Positions 59,356 to 64,000 of a stretch of DNA of 64,000 bases are shown here, one piece after another. A model generated the notes under the pieces. The model worked only from the letters and a program-made list of their open reading frames with translations. It did no database searches and had not been told where the DNA came from. Both the position numbers and the translations under genes were made by a program. The stretch's first letter is position 1. Each line of letters opens with the position of its first letter. This DNA is from Ichthyophis bannanicus (Eukaryota > Chordata > Amphibia > Gymnophiona > Ichthyophiidae), in the NCBI GenBank assembly GCA_033557465.1, contig CM066039.1, positions 395,765,440 through 395,829,439 of the forward strand, written 5' to 3'.

Positions 59356-61406
59356 AGTAAGTACGCTTTATACGTGTGACTGGACTTCCAGTGCTCCTTG
59401 TTTCATTTAACTCTGTGCATGCTGAGATTGTTAAAACTGCATTTACCTGTGATTTCAGTGATTCCTAGTATATCCAACTGATAAAAAGCTGGATGCAAGG
59501 AAAGCGGACATCATGGCAATGGAGAAAAGCAACAGAAGCACATCGATTATAGAGGTGCCAGTTTGAAGCGATTATTTTGTGAATCTGGTGGAAAGGGAGA
59601 AGATACTTAAGCCCCACCAAATGCACTCCGAGATCAAGAGAATGTAGCAGAAAGATACAGAAATATTTCCCCGTTACACTGCGTGCCACCAGCCCGACTT
59701 AAAAACCCCCAACTTTCTGGCCCAGCATGATAGGTTGCCTGATAATGCGTTGGACAGGCTGTGTGCCCCTATGGCGCATAGCTCTGCCTACCGACTCTTA
59801 ACCCTGGGGACCATATGCAGCCCCGGCATTGAATATTTATTTATTTATTTATTACAGTTGCTTATATACCGCACTATTCGATATCAGCGCGGTTTACAGT
59901 ATAACAAAAACGACCAGAACAACAAGCTGGGGATCGCCGCAGACACCGGAAGCCGCAGTAGCTAATTGGGCAGCAGCGATATTGCAAGCTACCCGGTTAG
60001 CTCCTGCGCCGTAAAGATAGGCGAGGGTTTTCCTTGCTTGTCTTTTCAGCACAGATCGCTAACTGGGCGGCTTTCAATATCACTGCTGCCCGGTTATTGC
60101 TTGTTGCCACCTTTGCTGTGCCCCGGAACTCCCCCGCCGCGTTCTGATGCTAACTGGATGGCGTTGGGTGCGTAGGGTACTTAGGAGGATAGTCAACAGT
60201 ACTAACCATTTAGGTGCCGTCGAATATCCCCATTTAAGGCCTTTCGGATATTGGGCCTCTTATATCCTGTGAGCTCGAGAAGGAAGCTCCTTTTGGCACA
60301 ATGCAAGTACTACACCAAGTGTTTAGCAGCAAGCGACGGAGATCATATTCCACATACCCTGGCTTAGGAATGAGATTCGTGACTGTCATGGTATGCGCAA
60401 AACGAACCCATTTGGAGACATTACCCGCAAAACTCATGGTAGATGATTCCTAGACTAAAGTGACTGTACTTCATTCATTCATGGGAGCTGATGATTTAAG
60501 CGTGTTTTAAAATCAACATGTTTACGCTAAAAACATTAATACACATGTTTCATTTAGAAAATCATGTGGATTTACTCATATTCTGTCCTCTGAAATCTTA
60601 ATGTGTTGGCATATGCTAAATGGATACCCATTGCGCTGTGTGCCGAGGCCTCCTTTATGTTTGATATTGAGATGGGGGAGGGAATTGGTAGTAGATGTCA
60701 TGCCCATTAGTTAGGAAATGCCTTCTCCTGGAGCCATTCCACTACTTCCTCTCAATCTACCCTTACAGTTTAATAAAAAAAAATGCCCCCAGCTGCCTGT
60801 CCAGCCCCCTAGTCACCTGATTTAATATCAAATAGGACCCTTCTCATCTCAATCCTCCTACCCAATTCCTACTCACCTGAGCCCACTTTTCAGTCCCTCT
60901 CCCACCTACCTAATTCGATACATGGACCCTTCACTCCTTTGATTCCTCTTCTCACCCCTGATTGAGAAACAAATGGCATTCACATCCTGATGCGCCCCCC
61001 ACTAGTTCATTGATAAATGATCTCCCAGCCCCTATCCCACTCAACTTTATTTACAATCCAGAGGACTGAACGCTCATTCTAAGTGAAAAAAACAATTGTA
61101 AAATGATTGAAAAACAAATGACCTTTCATCTTCTAATCCTCTTTTGCATTTGCCTGATTGAAACCATAAAGAACCCTGCCCACTCCGTGATGCCCCTGGT
61201 GAGCTGCTTCTCCACTTCCAGGACAATTCCTGTGAATCTCATGTGAGCTCAAGACGTGTTTTTGTAAATTTGCACTCTGTTCTTTTCTAGCCACTGAAAT
61301 TTGTTTGCAGGGTTTTTAACGGAGTGGGCACTAGGATCTGAACTGTCTTGCTTCTGCTCTGTGGTCCCTGTAGTGAGCTGCTATATTTTCTTTTCTTGTT
61401 TTCCAG
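59356..61406. other. mostly unclassified sequence with an L2 tail remnant
   Basis: An L2 3' tail lies at about 59833-59905 on the minus strand (TATTTATTTATTTATTACAG, then TTATATACCGCACTATTCGA and TCAGCGCGGTTTACAG). The remainder shows no recognised gene or repeat. It is one of the least repeat-like parts of the window. Confidence 0.5.
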
Positions 61407-61543
61407 AAATGTAGATGATGGGCATCCACCGCTGAGGATTTGCATCAGACGGGCAAATTCTGGCTGCTTTCTGCCCAACATGTTCTTCCACTTGCTGCTG
61501 TTTGCTCTCGTCACTGAAAAATTCTGCGCAGAAGTGAATCCCG
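61407..61543 (+). CDS. candidate first coding exon with signal peptide
   Basis: A pyrimidine-rich acceptor (TTTTCTTTTCTTGTTTTCCAG) ends at 61406 and a strong donor (G/GTAAGA) starts at 61544. Inside, an ATG at 61480 opens MFFHLLLFALVTEKFCAEVN, a short hydrophobic stretch followed by a small-residue position after Cys-Ala, like a cleavable signal peptide. The exon would end in phase 1 after CCC-G. The same frame is open upstream within the exon, so the start is not certain. The gene could not be identified. This is the only non-transposon coding candidate in the window, and the support is local sequence only. Confidence 0.35.
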
Positions 61544-62039
61544 GTAAGAAAGTACAAACGATCGCAATAACATTGGCAAACAAGACAAGAGGCAGACACA
61601 GGGCTGGAGGTTGCAAGCGGGGAGATCACCCAGGGCATCTGAACAGTCTGAACTGAGCCACATTTTATCCTATGTCACTTATGGACTTAAACTCCCAGTT
61701 CTACTTTCCCAAAAAATGGGAAGCACAAAAATGTAATGAAGAAGAGTCAGGACAAATGACTGGTAGACTGTAGTGTTCCTGCGCTTTCTGTAGTATGTTA
61801 TGACCCTCTTAGTCTGCCGAAAGAAGGGGGCAGAGCTCAGGTGAGGAGAAGCTTTGCTCTGGCTGTCCCAAGTAGCAGAAAGTTAGTTCTTCAGGAGTTA
61901 GAATAATGTAATATGGATTAAATCGGGAAATAGTTCGGTGACATTAAGATTGACCAGCTCTTAATCTTTTATGTCTTCATGTTTTTATTGGATATATGTA
62001 GTTTTGTACTCTGCTTAGGTCATTGGGTAAAGTGGGACG
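61544..62039. other. unclassified sequence after the candidate exon
   Basis: No recognised element. If the exon at 61407-61543 is real, this is intron sequence. Confidence 0.35.
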
Positions 62040-62145
62040 ATAAAATTAAAATAAATAGTCTTTGGAACTCATTGCCAGTGAATGTGATAAAATCAGGTAG
62101 TGTATCTGGGTTTAAAAAAGGTTTGGGCAGATTCCTGAAGGAAAG
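62040..62145 (+). mobile_element. CR1 C-terminal fragment
   Basis: Encodes LWNSLPVNVIKSGSVSGFKK and GLGRFLKES, homologous to the last residues of CR1 ORF2 (compare [20 protein letters not shown]). It stops without a CR1 3' UTR at the junction with DIRS A4, so it was cut by rearrangement rather than normal insertion. Confidence 0.7.
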
Positions 62146-63250
62146 TCCCTTATCTGGACAACTGGCTCATAAGGGGAGGCACAATGCGCCACTGGGTGCA
62201 CCATAAATGCCCTGCAGCACCTGGGGTTTGTCATAAACTACCCCACCTTGCTCCAGCTCAATGCCTAGAGTTCAAAGGGGCGCAGCTAGACACCCTCCAC
62301 GCCAAAGCCTTCCTCCCTCAAGAGGGGTCAGAACGCCTCAGGGGGCTAACCTCACTGGTACACCGATTCCGGGTGCTACCCGCCAAGTTTCTACTCTGCC
62401 TGTTGGGCCACATGGCCTCCACAGTTTGTGACCTCATACGCCAGACTGCACATGAGAGCAGCCCAGTGGTGCCTCCACTCTCAGTGGGCAGAAGCCACAG
62501 GCAGGCTCAAGGACAGAGGGAGAGTGACCTGCCAGCTGATGGACTCCCTTGGATGGTGGCAGACCCCTTGTCACCTTCAGACCAGGATGCCCTTCCAGAC
62601 ATCCACCCCCAAGAGGGTCCTCACCACAGATGCCTCCTTACTAGGTTGGGGAGTGCATTGTGAGGGCATCCAGATGCAAGGCAACTGATCCCAGATGGAA
62701 TCCCAGCTGCAAATCAGTCGTGAGTTCCGGGCGATTTTCATGGCTCTCCATGCCTTCCACTTCTGCCTGCATCACCAGTCGGTGCTGAGCCAGACCGACA
62801 ACCAGATTGCAATGTTCTGTGTGAACAAACAAGAGGGCACAGGGGTCGTACTCCCTCTGCCAGGAGGCCGTAGCCCTCTGCTCCTACGCGGCACGCAGAA
62901 GGATGCTCCTAAGAGTGATTTACTTCTCCGGCCAAGACAATGCTCTGAAGGGCAAGCTGAGCAGAATCCTCCAGCCGCACGAGTGGCATCTGGATCCCGA
63001 AGTGGCCGCCCGGCTGTTCAGACTCAGAGGCGTCCTCCTGATGGACCTTTTTGCCAGCCCGGACAACACACAGTTGCCCCGCTTCTGCTCCTGTCAGTCA
63101 TACCCATCCTGGGTGGCAGCAGATACATTCTTCATCCCATGGATGGAAGGCCTGCTGTATGCCTTCCCACCGACAGCTCTGGTCGCCAAGACCCTATTAA
63201 AGATCCAGCACAACAGAGCATTACTAATACTGATAGTTTCCTGGTTCCCA
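62146..63250 (+). pseudogene. DIRS A4 reverse transcriptase end, RNase H, methyltransferase-like
   Basis: Starts PYLDNWLI, where the second catalytic Asp of YLDD is Asn. Frame 62184-62663 has LEFKGAQLDTLHAKAFLPQE. Frame 62428-62688 has SYARLHMRAAQWCLHSQW and VLTTDASLLGWGVH (RNase H Asp). Frame 62695-62830 has SREFRAIFMALHAFHF and LSQTDNQIAMFCVNKQ. Frame 62903-63250 has IYFSGQDNALKGKLSRILQP, LLMDLFASPDNTQLPRF and LYAFPPTALVAKTLLKIQ. The recombinase is missing, replaced by A5. Confidence 0.82.
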
Positions 63251-63267
63251 CTGCTCCTCTCCCTGTC
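62146..63267 (+). mobile_element. DIRS fragment A4
   Basis: Begins inside the YxDD box of a DIRS reverse transcriptase and runs through the connection, RNase H and methyltransferase-like part. It stops where another DIRS left end (A5) begins at about 63268. It has no terminal repeats of its own in the window. Confidence 0.8.
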
Positions 63268-64000
63268 AGCGGCATCACCGAATCTCCAGGAACAAGCAGG
63301 AATGAGTCTTCACATATGGGGGTTCGTCGGCGCCGACGGAGCCCGCACGGGAATGCTCCCCAGCATCCAATCAGAAGGCCTTTGGGAGCATCCCTCGCGC
63401 CTGCGCGGTAGCTTCCCGCCCTTCCCACTGCCTCTCCCCAGTTTTCGTTTTTCCGCGGAGCCGACAGGACGTACCTCCTGTCACCGCAGAAACTTTTTCT
63501 TCTTTTCTTGTTTCCTGTGGTTGCGGTTTTTTCCCCGCTGACTCTGGCACCGCTGGTGCCCCCTTTTTTTTCCTTATTTTTTGTTTTCCTTTATTTCCTT
63601 CGAGGAGCATCCTCCTCGTGTTATTCTGAGGCCTACCGGGCTTTCCAGCATGGAGCCTTCTTCCCCTAAGAAGTGCCCCCACTGTGGAGACGTTGTCTTC
63701 TGCTCCGACTCCAACACCTGGTGTCTCTCCTGTTGGGACCCTGACCCCTTCTCCCCCGGTTCCCCGGGCTTCAGCGTCGGGAGAAGACCCTCCCTGTTTC
63801 GAGTGTCCCTCGATGACGTCTTTCCCTCTGAGGTGCGGTCGTCGGCTTTCTCTCCTCGCCAGGATCAGGTAACCCAACAACAGTCTGTTAAGACTAACCG
63901 AGCCTTGAGGGGTGAGTCTCATGCGCCGCATGACAATGGCTCCGGCCTTCCCCTCCAGTCCCTTACACCCCGGAGGGAGTCTTCGGGCTCCAGAGCCTCC
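63268..64000 (+). mobile_element. DIRS retrotransposon A5, left end, runs off window
   Basis: Left terminus AATCTCCAGGAACAAGCAGG (63272-63291) followed by TCTTCACATATGGG and a leader homologous to 47876-48060 (GGGAGCATCCCTCGCGCCTG, CGCGGAGCCGACAGG). It lies directly against A4 coding sequence with no target duplication, as expected for DIRS integration. Gag begins at 63651. GC-richer and cleaner than A1-A4, so possibly younger. Confidence 0.85.
63651..64000 (+). CDS. DIRS A5 gag, N-terminal part, open to window edge
   Basis: Open for 116 codons from the ATG at 63651 to the window edge. It begins MEPSSPKKCPHCGDVVFCSD and continues WCLSCWDPDPF: two CxxC knuckles at residues about 9-12 and 28-31 that probably bind zinc. 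A Ser/Pro-rich, low-complexity stretch follows (FPSEVRSSAFSPRQDQVTQQ). The corresponding knuckles in A3 are split by a stop, while here they are intact. The ATG is the first after a roughly 380-base leader. Confidence 0.75.

Overview
This window looks like repeat-dense vertebrate genomic DNA. The mix of DIRS tyrosine-recombinase retrotransposons, CR1 and L2 LINEs, a Penelope-like element, hAT MITEs and tRNA-derived SINEs fits an amphibian best, and a caecilian is plausible. That assignment is inference; no species marker was seen. Nearly every long reading frame belongs to a transposable element. No cellular gene could be identified, apart from one possible signal-peptide exon at 61407-61543.

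Layout. 1-8668: a degenerate DIRS element (A1), broken by a CR1 (183-3835, minus), a tRNA-SINE (3971-4270) and a Penelope-like 3' fragment (5698-6090). 8673-12716: a dispersed repeat, then apparently unique DNA. 12718-16390: a second DIRS (A2) that has lost its RNase H and recombinase. 16586-18561: two hAT-type MITEs flanking a foldback element with two 300-bp arms. 19248-20060: a dispersed repeat and a CR1 ORF1 fragment. 20061-36530: one minus-strand CR1 (CR1-A) spread over about 16 kb by nested insertions: L2-A containing the nearly complete CR1-B, a SINE containing an L2 tail, CR1-C containing L2-B and a solo LTR, and a palindromic hAT. 38321-46843: a second DIRS family (B), mostly emptied of its polymerase genes. 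It is split by an L2 with an intact 1011-codon ORF, a palindromic MITE and a CR1. 47876-59355: DIRS A3, split by a 4-kb hAT that itself carries a MITE with an L2 inside, and by a reversed DIRS end followed by a Penelope-like element. 59356-62040: mostly unclassified. 62146-63267: a DIRS fragment (A4) interrupted by the 5' end of another DIRS (A5), which runs off the window.

How the parts work together. CR1 copies encode an SGNH-esterase-like ORF1 and an endonuclease-reverse transcriptase ORF2. L2 copies encode one endonuclease-reverse transcriptase, and the SINEs share the L2 3' tail, so L2 probably mobilised them. DIRS elements encode gag, a reverse transcriptase with RNase H and a methyltransferase-like segment, and a tyrosine recombinase between inverted terminal repeats. 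Nesting gives a relative insertion order. Junctions were read by eye and most are good to within about 10 bases; target-site duplications are given where visible.
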